Assembly: GCA_964474905.1 (NCBI GenBank)
Contig: CAYYUP010000004.1
Span: forward strand, 62,001-126,000
Direction of reading: 5' to 3'
Source: JADJRG01 sp964474905
GTDB lineage: Bacteria; Myxococcota_A; Polyangia; Nannocystales; Nannocystaceae
DNA: 64,000 nucleotides
Both the position numbers and the translations under genes were made by a program. Of the stretch, positions 34,177-41,355 are shown piece by piece (within the stretch, counting starts at the first letter, position 1; every line of letters starts with the position of its first letter). The notes under the pieces are model-generated. The model saw nothing but the letters and a program-made list of their open reading frames with translations. It had not been told where the DNA came from and did not search any database.

Positions 34177-34352
34177 CAAGCCCTCTCTTTCGTGGGCTGC
34201 ATTGCCGGCGATGATAGCCCGTGTAGAAATCGCAGCGCAAGGGTCAGGAACAGACTCCGCGGACCTCGCGGATCGCCCAGAGCATCGCTTTGGGCGAGCA
34301 TAACCGCTCGATTTAGAGACTCGGCGAGGCGCTGGTTTTGGTTCGTTCTCAT
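34176..34352 (-). CDS. Small coupled ORF, 58 residues
   Basis: The ATG overlaps the stop of the DAO gene (ATGA), and the TGA overlaps the MBL start (TGATG). The ORF therefore fills exactly the space between two real genes. The product begins MRTNQNQRLAESLNRAVM and continues as an amphipathic helix plus a hydrophobic segment (SLFLTLALRFLHGL). No domain is recognised. Such exact stitching is the usual geometry in this window, which is the main argument for a real gene. Alternatively the frame is a ribosome bridge that only couples translation. Confidence 0.55.
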   Translation of the reverse strand: MRTNQNQRLAESLNRAVMLAQSDALGDPRGPRSLFLTLALRFLHGLSSPAMQPTKERA

Positions 34353-35548
34353 CCGATGATCATGTCCTCTGTGCGGGGCCCTGTTCCCTGAGGGCGGCCC
34401 GGATCCCAGCGCTTGAGCATCGGCTGGGTTTCGCCCAGGGCGAGCCAACGGGCGAGCCTGCGGGTGACAGCGGGCGCCATCATGAAGCCGTGACCTGTGA
34501 ACCCGCAGAGCTGGATCAGGTTGGCGTGTTTTGGCGTGGGGCCGACGTAGGCATGCCCGTCAGGCGAGACGTCGTAGAGCCCGCTCCACTGACGGAGCAC
34601 CTTGAGCGCGCGCGCGATCGGCATCAACGCTGTGAGGCGGGCCCCGAGTACCGTCAAAAAGCGCAGCGACGAGTGCATCGAGAGCGAACGATCTTCGTAG
34701 CCCGGAAGTGCGGGCAGAGAGATCCCAGTGACGAGCTCGCCGCGGGTGCTCTGCGAGAGATAGAGGCCGCTGTCGAGATCGACGATGAGCGGATCCAAAA
34801 AGGGGCGCAGTGGCTCGGAAGACAGGATTTCGTGGCGATGGGGGTGATTTGGCAGGTGCACGCCGAGCTCGCGGTGGACTTCGTTGCTCCACGCACCGGT
34901 TGCGTTGACGACTCGAGACGCCCGCAAGCGCTCGCCGGTTGAGAGCCCAAGCTCGTAGCCCTCGCCGGCTGGGGTGATCTCGCGGACTTCGCTGTGGGTT
35001 CGGACGATCACGCCGAGGTCGATCGCTTGGGCGGCGTAACCCCAGACAAAGGGCCAGGGAAAGACAACGCCGTCATCCGGGTTGAAGGTCGCGACTTCGA
35101 CCATGGATGGATCGAGGTGCGGCACGATTGCATGGGCCTCGGCGGGCGAGAGCAGGCGGGTCGGCGCACCGATCTCGCGGTGGAGTTCGACGTTGCGGTA
35201 GAGGCGACGGCTCGCGGTCTCGCTGCGGGCGATGATGAGGTAACCGCCCTGGCGAAACCACAGGTTGATGCCGAGTTCCTGGGCGAGGCCGCGACAGATG
35301 TCGATGCTCTCCATCATCATGGCGACGTTTGCGGAGTCGGCCCATTGCATGCGCAGGCCGCCACCGTTGCGACCTGATGCCCCGCTGACGAGGTAGGAGC
35401 GTTCGATCACGGCGATCGAGAGCTTGTCGCGCGCGCCGGCGTTGATCTTGGCGAGGTTGTAGGCGAGGCCTAAGCCCATGATGCCGCCGCCGATGATCGC
35501 GATGTCGACGGCCTCGGGCAGCGGCGCTTGTGGGCTGCCCAGGCTCAT
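34349..35548 (-). CDS. DAO-type FAD oxidoreductase (beta subunit of a heteromeric amine/amino-acid dehydrogenase)
   Basis: A 399-residue protein with the N-terminal dinucleotide fold IAIIGGGIMGLGLAYNLA, then SGASGRNGGGLRMQW as in sarcosine oxidase/HcnC/PDH-beta. The C-terminal GLYDVSPDGHAYVGPTP and LIQLCGFTGHGFMMAPAVTRRLA are the FAD-pyrophosphate and substrate regions. It should oxidise a secondary amine or amino acid and hand electrons to the partner 2Fe-2S and FAD subunits encoded next to it. It overlaps the BFD gene by 4 bp. Substrate unknown; sarcosine, proline, glycine and opines are all possible for the family. Confidence 0.85.
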   Translation of the reverse strand: MSLGSPQAPLPEAVDIAIIGGGIMGLGLAYNLAKINAGARDKLSIAVIERSYLVSGASGRNGGGLRMQWADSANVAMMMESIDICRGLAQELGINLWFRQGGYLIIARSETASRRLYRNVELHREIGAPTRLLSPAEAHAIVPHLDPSMVEVATFNPDDGVVFPWPFVWGYAAQAIDLGVIVRTHSEVREITPAGEGYELGLSTGERLRASRVVNATGAWSNEVHRELGVHLPNHPHRHEILSSEPLRPFLDPLIVDLDSGLYLSQSTRGELVTGISLPALPGYEDRSLSMHSSLRFLTVLGARLTALMPIARALKVLRQWSGLYDVSPDGHAYVGPTPKHANLIQLCGFTGHGFMMAPAVTRRLARWLALGETQPMLKRWDPGRPQGTGPRTEDMIIG

Positions 35549-35868
35549 CTCGGACCTTTCTCGGGTGGCTCTTTTGGATCCTCGGAATCAGCGAAGAAGG
35601 GCGGCTGGGTCCCGGCGAGGGCACCGAATGTGACGGCCTCCACGGGCGGTCTGGAGGTGAATGGTTGCAGCGTGTCCGGCTCGGCGAGGCCGCGGGAGAC
35701 CAAGAGGCAGGCGAGAGGCCCCGTGCATTCGCGACCCTGACAGAGGCCGGTGCCGAGCCCGGTGTAACGCTTGATCTCTTCGATCGTCGTGAGCTGCTCG
35801 CCGAGCGCGTGCTCGATCTCTGTGAGGGTCACGTCTTCGCAACGGCAGATAAAGACGCGATCGGTCAT
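35545..35868 (-). CDS. BFD-like 2Fe-2S protein (gamma subunit)
   Basis: A 107-residue protein. VFICRCEDVTLTEIEHAL, then the Gly/Cys motif TGLGTGLCQGRECTGPLA, gives four Cys with the BFD (bacterioferritin-associated ferredoxin-like) spacing. Helices EHALGEQLTTIEEIKRY support the fold. This domain normally sits at the C-terminus of HcnB or the PDH-alpha subunit; here it is a separate gene. It overlaps genes on both sides by 4 bp. Electron transfer between the FAD subunits is the likely role. Confidence 0.85.
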   Translation of the reverse strand: MTDRVFICRCEDVTLTEIEHALGEQLTTIEEIKRYTGLGTGLCQGRECTGPLACLLVSRGLAEPDTLQPFTSRPPVEAVTFGALAGTQPPFFADSEDPKEPPEKGPR

Positions 35869-37169
35869 CGACGAACTCCTTTGGCGTTGGCGAGTGCCAT
35901 GAGCAGAGCCTCGGCGGTGCGTTGGCCGTCGGTTTTTGCCGCTTTGGGACCGCGAAATCCGCGGATATCACCGCAGGCCCAGAGACTCCAGGGGCGGGGT
36001 ATTGCGGGCGAATTGCTGTCGGTCGCAGCGTGAATTGGGATCGCGCCGCCGGCTTCGGTGATGACCGCGAAGCCGTGACCGTCGAAGCGCAGCGGGGCGC
36101 CGGCTTGGGCCGCGAGTTCGTGATTGGGGGCGGGGGTCGGCGCGAGCGCGACGATGCGGCAAGGGAGTTGCTGATCGTGGAGTTCGATGCCGGTGACCGC
36201 GTGCGTACCGGTGATCCTGCGGACCCTGTTGACGGCGAAGAGCGGGGCCGCAAGCTCCTGCGCGAGCGCCTCTGCGTCGTCGCCCTCGCCGATGACGACG
36301 GCCTGGGCTCGCAGCTCCATGTCGCAGCGCCGGAGCAGGCGTACGAGGCCGCGGGCCGAGACCACTCCGGGCAGATCATTGTTGGCGATCGGCAAGGTCG
36401 GATCGTGGGCGCCGGTGGCCAGGATGACCTGGCGCGGGCGGACGATGGGGAGGTCGAATCGGCCTCCTAGCGAGGGCGCTGCGGCGGCCCAGAGCCCCTC
36501 GCGCGGGTAGGTGGCGAAGATTCCGATCTCGCAGAGTAGCTCCCGAGGTAGCGGGCCGTCGTCGAGTTCTAGGGTTGTTCGATCGCAGCGGTCGATCGTC
36601 AAGACTTCGACGCCGGCCTCTTCGATCACACAGGCGGCTGCGCGCCCGGCCGGACCGGCGCCGATGACCAGGACTTCTGGGCTGTACTGGGCTCCGGTCG
36701 CGGGGGCCTCTGTCGTGTGCTCGGGCAGCTCACCAAAGCCTGTCATCGTCCGGGCGATCTGTTGCATCAGATTGTTGGCGATCCGCGGGCGAACCATAAA
36801 ATGGTGGTGATCGATGCCGCCGCGGAAGATCGAATCGATGAGCCCGCTCGGATCGATGCCGGCGGGGCCCCACTTGTTTTGCGCCTCGATGCGCAGGCCG
36901 TCGCGGGCGAGCGTTGTGCAGGCACGGTGGTTGGGCTCGCCGGAGATGCGTACGTGGCAGGAGCCGCAGTCGCCGCGGAGACAATAGGGACCGCGATGGC
37001 GGCGGTACTTTGGTGAGCGGCTGGTCGCGAGGACTCCAGCACGGAAAAGTGCGGCGCTCAGAGGTTCGCCGACGCGGGCCTGGAGGGCGCGGCCTTCGTA
37101 TTCGATCGTCACCGCGTCGTTGTGTTCGAGCGGTGTGCGGAGGTCGAATAGCGGCCCGAGTTTGCGCAC
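35865..37169 (-). CDS. Ferredoxin-fused FAD/NAD-type oxidoreductase (alpha subunit)
   Basis: A 434-residue protein from the GTG at 37169; the frame extends to a TTG at 37229 that would overlap yggS. The first 90 residues are a plant-type 2Fe-2S domain with PYCLRGDCGSCHVRISGEP and a later CTTL (Fer2_4, like HcnA). Then comes a Rossmann domain, VLVIGAGPAGRAAACVIEEAG, and the NAD/FAD region VILATGAHDPTLPIANNDLPG. WACGDIRGFRGPKAAKTDGQRTAEALL near the end is the usual FAD loop. Together with BFD and DAO genes it makes an HcnABC/PDH-like heteromer. No cyanide-specific residue can be claimed. Confidence 0.82.
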   Translation of the reverse strand: MRKLGPLFDLRTPLEHNDAVTIEYEGRALQARVGEPLSAALFRAGVLATSRSPKYRRHRGPYCLRGDCGSCHVRISGEPNHRACTTLARDGLRIEAQNKWGPAGIDPSGLIDSIFRGGIDHHHFMVRPRIANNLMQQIARTMTGFGELPEHTTEAPATGAQYSPEVLVIGAGPAGRAAACVIEEAGVEVLTIDRCDRTTLELDDGPLPRELLCEIGIFATYPREGLWAAAAPSLGGRFDLPIVRPRQVILATGAHDPTLPIANNDLPGVVSARGLVRLLRRCDMELRAQAVVIGEGDDAEALAQELAAPLFAVNRVRRITGTHAVTGIELHDQQLPCRIVALAPTPAPNHELAAQAGAPLRFDGHGFAVITEAGGAIPIHAATDSNSPAIPRPWSLWACGDIRGFRGPKAAKTDGQRTAEALLMALANAKGVRR

Positions 37170-37191
37170 TCTATGGCTGTTAGCATCGCAA

Positions 37192-37908
37192 TCATCGGTC
37201 GACAATGGCTCTGTAAGCGCGCGCTCCAAAGATCGCTGTGCCGACCCTCACCAGGGTCGCGCCTTCTTCGATGGCGATTTCAAAATCTGCGCTCATACCC
37301 ATGGACAGCTGTGCGAGTTCGACGCCTTCGCGGGCATCGCCGGCGAGCTGGTCACGGAGCGTGCGGAGCCGGATGAAGGTCTTGCGCGTGATCTCGGGGG
37401 CTGCCGGCGGCGGGATCAGCATCAGGCCGCAGCAGCGCACATGGGGGGCGCCCTGGAAGTGGTCGAGCAGGGCGGGTAGGTCGGCCTCGGCGACACCTGC
37501 CTTTTGCGCTTCACCGCCCAGGTTGACCTCGACGAGTACCTCTTGGAGAACACCTTGGGCGCGGGCTCGGGCCTCGATCGCGTTGATGAGCGCCATGCGA
37601 TCGACGGTGTGGATCAGCGCTTTGCCGACGACGTACTTCACCTTGTTGCGCTGGAGGGCGCCGATAAAGTGCCAGCGCGGCGGGTCATGGCCGAGCGCGG
37701 CTGTCTTGTCGCGGAACTCCTGGGCGTAGTTCTCGCCAAAATCTTGGATGCCGGCGGCTTGGGCGAGTTGAATGGCGGCGATCGGCTGGCGCTTGGAGAC
37801 GGCGATCAGTTGCGGCGCTGGCCCGGGGCCGCGGCGATCCAACGCAGCGGCGATGCGTTCGCGGATGCTCGCGATATTGTCGGCGATGATCGTGGTGCTC
37901 GTCGGCAT
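37192..37908 (-). CDS. yggS: YggS-type PLP-binding homeostasis protein
   Basis: A 238-residue cytoplasmic TIM-barrel protein that binds pyridoxal phosphate and keeps free PLP in balance. The PLP-Lys motif LIAVSKRQPIAAI, then GENYAQEF, WHFIGALQRNKVKYV, LVEVNLGGEAQKAGV, CCGLMLIPP, LSMGMSADFEIAIEEGATLVRVGTAIFG, are the family hallmarks. The next gene begins 23 bp after its stop and maf is 17 bp upstream, so it is likely one transcription unit with both. Confidence 0.92.
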   Translation of the reverse strand: MPTSTTIIADNIASIRERIAAALDRRGPGPAPQLIAVSKRQPIAAIQLAQAAGIQDFGENYAQEFRDKTAALGHDPPRWHFIGALQRNKVKYVVGKALIHTVDRMALINAIEARARAQGVLQEVLVEVNLGGEAQKAGVAEADLPALLDHFQGAPHVRCCGLMLIPPPAAPEITRKTFIRLRTLRDQLAGDAREGVELAQLSMGMSADFEIAIEEGATLVRVGTAIFGARAYRAIVDR

Positions 37909-37925
37909 CGGTCGCGATCATCCGC

Positions 37926-38528
37926 TCAAAGGTGGTTCCCGTCGAGGGCGTCGAGGGCATCCAGGGCGTCGAGAACTTCGGCGACGGGCAGGCCGACGAC
38001 TCCGGTGTAGGAGCCCTCGATAAGGCGTACAAGGCCGGCTGCATGCCCCTGAATCGCGTAGCCACCGGCTTTGCCCCGCCACTCGTCGGTGTCGAGATAA
38101 CGCCCCAGGGTGCGCTCCAGAGCGTCATCGTCCAGGGCCCGCATGAGCACACGTGTTGTTGTCATGCCGTGGTGCCAGCGAGTTTGCTCGCCCTGGGTAT
38201 CGACGATCGCAAAGGCCGTTGTGACGAAGTGTTGGCCTGTGCGCAGGAGCATGCGGAGGATCGACCGCGCTTCGGCGCGATCACGGGGCTTGCCGATCGG
38301 CGCGAGTTTGGCCTCGGTCCAGACGGTCGTATCGGCGGCAAGGACCCTCGAACATGGCCTAACAGCCAGGTCCGCTTTGTTGTCGGCGACCCGACGGGCA
38401 TAGGCCTTGGGGGTCTCGCCGGGGTGCCAGGTCTCGTCGCACTCGACGGGGCAGATCACGGGGTCGATGCCCGCGGCGCGGAGCAGCTCGGCGCGACGCG
38501 GCGAAGCAGAGGCGAGGATCAGGGGCAC
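37926..38528 (-). CDS. Maf-like nucleotide pyrophosphatase
   Basis: A 200-residue protein from a GTG. The Maf motif LILASASPRRAELL opens the protein, YARRVADNKADLA and AADTTVW follow, and the core KAGGYAIQGHAAGLVRLIEGSYTGVVGLPV is intact. The family hydrolyses non-canonical nucleoside triphosphates. The C-terminus carries a LDALDALDALDG repeat encoded by near-identical 9-bp units. The first gene of the minus-strand run; a divergent gene starts at 38598. Confidence 0.9.
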   Translation of the reverse strand: MPLILASASPRRAELLRAAGIDPVICPVECDETWHPGETPKAYARRVADNKADLAVRPCSRVLAADTTVWTEAKLAPIGKPRDRAEARSILRMLLRTGQHFVTTAFAIVDTQGEQTRWHHGMTTTRVLMRALDDDALERTLGRYLDTDEWRGKAGGYAIQGHAAGLVRLIEGSYTGVVGLPVAEVLDALDALDALDGNHL

Positions 38529-38583
38529 CCACGCCTTGTGGCCGATCGATAGGGCCGGCGCAACCAGGAACGCGACCCTGAGC

Positions 38584-38589
38584 TATTCT
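38584..38589 (+). promoter_or_regulatory. Putative -10 element
   Basis: TATTCT lies 8 nt before the 38598 ATG, with no Shine-Dalgarno sequence. Confidence 0.35.
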
Positions 38590-38597
38590 TGCGGGCG

Positions 38598-39551
38598 ATG
38601 ACGACATGCAAGCTCTGGCACTCTTCTCGTTGTTCGCTGGCGGGCCTGATGGTGCTGCCGATCTGCCTCGGTTTGGCGGGGGTCGAAGCTCTCTCTCCGA
38701 ACGACGAGCCCGCGCGCGGGCTTGTGCACGTCGATGAGAGCGCGCTCGATCTCCGAGGGCTCACCACCGGGTCTGACCGAGGGTTGCCGGAGACGTGCGA
38801 TCCGGCGAACGCGACCCTGGGCGTCGATCCCCTCGTAGGCGTTTGGCAGCGCTTTGAGTCACACGCCGAGGGCGACCGGATCCGTTTTTATTACTTCCAC
38901 GGGGACGGTCACGGCCTCTACCGCTACGGCAAGGTCGGTCTGACCAATACCCACGCCTTTGATTACCGGATCGAGGGAGAGCGAGCCTGGTTGCGCTTTC
39001 GCAGGACTGGTGAGGAGGTCGTGGTCCCCTTCTTGATCGAGGCGGATCCAGAGGTTGCGGGGCGATCGTGGCTAACGCTCTCCGGCGATCCCCGAGATGA
39101 AAAGGGCCGCTATTTTCGCGATCCGCAGACCACTGTAGGGAGTTGCGGGTCGGCGCCTGCGGTCGCGGCTGGCATCGGCAACAGGCTTTGGATGAACACC
39201 CGTCGCCACGCCGGCGGGGGCATGAGCTTTAGCATGTACCAGCTCCAGGCCCAGACCATCGACGGTCGCGGTGTCGGCTGGTTTCACCGCGGGGATTTTG
39301 ACGAGTGGACGACCGAGGCGCTGACCTATCGCCGGCAGGGCGATGTGCTCAGCTTGCACTTCATGCTCAGCGGCGAGTCTCTCTCGACATCGATCGCGAT
39401 CTCCGAGGAGCGAGAGGGCGAGCGTGTGCTCGAGCTTGGCGAGGATCCCCGCGACTTCTGGCATCGAGGTCGCTACGACGATCGCGGACCCTCGTTCGCG
39501 CTGAAGAACCTGCGGGGAATGTTGTCTGTAGAGTGTATTGATGGCGAATAA
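38598..39551 (+). CDS. Exported protein with two related beta-rich domains
   Basis: A 317-residue protein with an N-terminal signal-like stretch (CSLAGLMVLPICLGLAGVEA). No known family was recognised. The mature part has two similar blocks. Block one (about 75-175) begins LVGVWQRFESHAEGDRIRFY and ends LTLSGDPRDEKGRYF. Block two (about 195-300) begins RLWMNTRRHAGGGMSFSMYQ and ends LELGEDPRDFWHRGRY. The shared order of strands and the DPRD-xx-GRY end suggest an internal duplication of a lipocalin-like fold. The start ATG is supported by TATTCT 8 nt upstream. It lies divergent to maf. Confidence 0.6.
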   Translation: MTTCKLWHSSRCSLAGLMVLPICLGLAGVEALSPNDEPARGLVHVDESALDLRGLTTGSDRGLPETCDPANATLGVDPLVGVWQRFESHAEGDRIRFYYFHGDGHGLYRYGKVGLTNTHAFDYRIEGERAWLRFRRTGEEVVVPFLIEADPEVAGRSWLTLSGDPRDEKGRYFRDPQTTVGSCGSAPAVAAGIGNRLWMNTRRHAGGGMSFSMYQLQAQTIDGRGVGWFHRGDFDEWTTEALTYRRQGDVLSLHFMLSGESLSTSIAISEEREGERVLELGEDPRDFWHRGRYDDRGPSFALKNLRGMLSVECIDGE

Positions 39552-39627
39552 ACGGTGTTCTGAAAATATTTAAGAGTTCCACCAGCGAAGGCTGCAACGG
39601 TGTCGGGCGGCGGACGATCTCGATCGC

Positions 39628-41355
39628 ATGGCCTGCCTGCGTTCGGTTTTTCTGGTGTTTCTTCTCGCCGCGTTGGCGACGCTCACCGGTGCCTGTGGCG
39701 AGTGGCTCTTCGATGCGGATCTCGAGGGTCCGCGGGTGATCGGAGCGAGCTTGGTGGGGCCGCGCAGCGTCGAGGTCGGCGTCGCCGAGGTCCTGGAGCT
39801 GCGCTTCTCAGAGCCGCTCGATCCCAAGAGCTTGGGCGTCGGCTCTCTGGCGCTCGTGCCATGGGAGTCGGTCGGCAGCTGTGACCTCACCCCGAGTTGC
39901 GCTGAGGGCAGCTGCGAGCGCGGCCGTTGCCAGGTCGATCCGCTCAGCGATGCCGATCTAAAGCGCATCGATCGCGGCGAGTACGATCCCGAAGTGGCGC
40001 TTGTCTGGTCGCTCGGGGAGACGGCGGAGGGGCCCGGCACGCGCTTGCGGATCTGGCCTGAGGTCGCGCTCGCTGGCCGCTGGCGCTACTCGTTGGTGCT
40101 CGGCGGGGGTCTTCGGGATCGGGCCGGTGCACCCCTGGTCGATGATACCGGCGAGCGTGTCCGTTGGCGTCGGGATTTTGTCACGGCCCCGTCGGGTTCG
40201 TCGGGTCCCGAAGCTGCGCTGATCATGCCGAGGGTCGCCGAACGGGTGCCGCCTAACCTGGGCCGTGTGCTCACCGAGTTTCCGCAACCGGTAGCGAAGG
40301 AGTTTGCCGAGGCGAGTCTCGATCTTCTCGGCGAAGAGGGGGCCGTGGTGCGTCTGGTCGATCCCGAAGCGTGCGCGGGTTGGGTCCCCGGCTATTGCTT
40401 GCAGTGGCGTATCGAGGGGTCGCTTGCGCCGGCGTCGGCCTATCGTCTGGGAGGTGGTTCACTCGTCGATCGCCGCGGCCGATCGGCGGTTGAGCCCCAC
40501 GCGATCCAGTGGTTCATCACAGGCGCGAGTGCCGACGAGGTGCCACCGGACCCTGGATCTGTGCAGATTGAGCTGCGGGCGCGTTGTCTGCATGCTCGAG
40601 TGGTCGGCGCGGAGGCGCTGAGCCTGCGCCTTGAGATCGACGGTCGTTCAGTGACGGCGAGCTCGGTCGCTGCGCAGGGGCAGGCGGAGCCCTTCGATCT
40701 CGAGGTGGCCCTGGCCTTGGATCCCTGGCCGGTGCCGGGGGTCGAGCTTTCGGTTGCGCTTGAGATCGAGGATCGAGCTGGCAACAGAGCGGCCGATCTT
40801 CGCCTGCTCGACGCGCCAGGGCCCGAGCTGCCGCCGTTGGCGTTGGTCGAGGTGCTCGCCAACCCGGTCGGTGCAGAGCCGGATCAAGAGATGATCGAAC
40901 TTCTAGATCTGCGCACCGAGGGGCCCAAAACCGTGCACAGCGGGCTTTGGATCGCAGACAAGCCCTGGGCCGAGGTGGCCGCGGCGATCGCCGAGGGCGA
41001 TGCGCCGGGTCGTCTCTTGCCCGCGTTCTCGAGCGTGCCGGGCCAACGTACTGTGCTCGTCGGTCAGGCGTACAGCTATGAGGACCCAGGGGATCCCGCC
41101 CCGATCGCAGGAACTGTGGTTGTCACGGTGGGGGGATCGCTCGGGTCCGGTGGTCTCGGCAACGGCGGCGAGGCGCTGGTGCTCTACGACCTCGAATCAG
41201 CGGCGTTGGTCAGCGCCTACGAGCGACCGATCGCGGTGCAGGCCGCTGCGGATCAGGGACGAAGCGTCGTCAATGTGCATCCTGGGGGCTGTGATGTCGC
41301 GACATCCTGGCAAAAGCATCCGCTGGGCGCGTCATCACCGGGCTGGGCGCCCTGA
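39628..41355 (+). CDS. Large lipoprotein with Ig-like domains
   Basis: A 575-residue protein with signal peptide and lipobox LTGAC. The first domain (IGASLVGPRSVEVGVAEVLELRFSEPLDP) matches the bacterial Ig-like (Big_5/SbsA-type) pattern, and a similar block begins NLGRVLTEFPQPVAKEF. A Cys-rich loop (SCDLTPSCAEGSCERGRC) lies near 90. The C-terminal quarter, beginning LALVEVLANPVGAEPDQEMIELLD, resembles a lamin-tail-like (LTD) domain. Surface or periplasmic location is likely. The TGA overlaps the recD2 start, so the two seem coupled although their functions look unrelated. Confidence 0.65.
   Translation: MACLRSVFLVFLLAALATLTGACGEWLFDADLEGPRVIGASLVGPRSVEVGVAEVLELRFSEPLDPKSLGVGSLALVPWESVGSCDLTPSCAEGSCERGRCQVDPLSDADLKRIDRGEYDPEVALVWSLGETAEGPGTRLRIWPEVALAGRWRYSLVLGGGLRDRAGAPLVDDTGERVRWRRDFVTAPSGSSGPEAALIMPRVAERVPPNLGRVLTEFPQPVAKEFAEASLDLLGEEGAVVRLVDPEACAGWVPGYCLQWRIEGSLAPASAYRLGGGSLVDRRGRSAVEPHAIQWFITGASADEVPPDPGSVQIELRARCLHARVVGAEALSLRLEIDGRSVTASSVAAQGQAEPFDLEVALALDPWPVPGVELSVALEIEDRAGNRAADLRLLDAPGPELPPLALVEVLANPVGAEPDQEMIELLDLRTEGPKTVHSGLWIADKPWAEVAAAIAEGDAPGRLLPAFSSVPGQRTVLVGQAYSYEDPGDPAPIAGTVVVTVGGSLGSGGLGNGGEALVLYDLESAALVSAYERPIAVQAAADQGRSVVNVHPGGCDVATSWQKHPLGASSPGWAP

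Noticed and set aside
35865..37169. Trio called as hydrogen cyanide synthase hcnABC
   Set aside because: The subunit architecture is similar, but the family includes several amine dehydrogenases and nothing visible is cyanide-specific.
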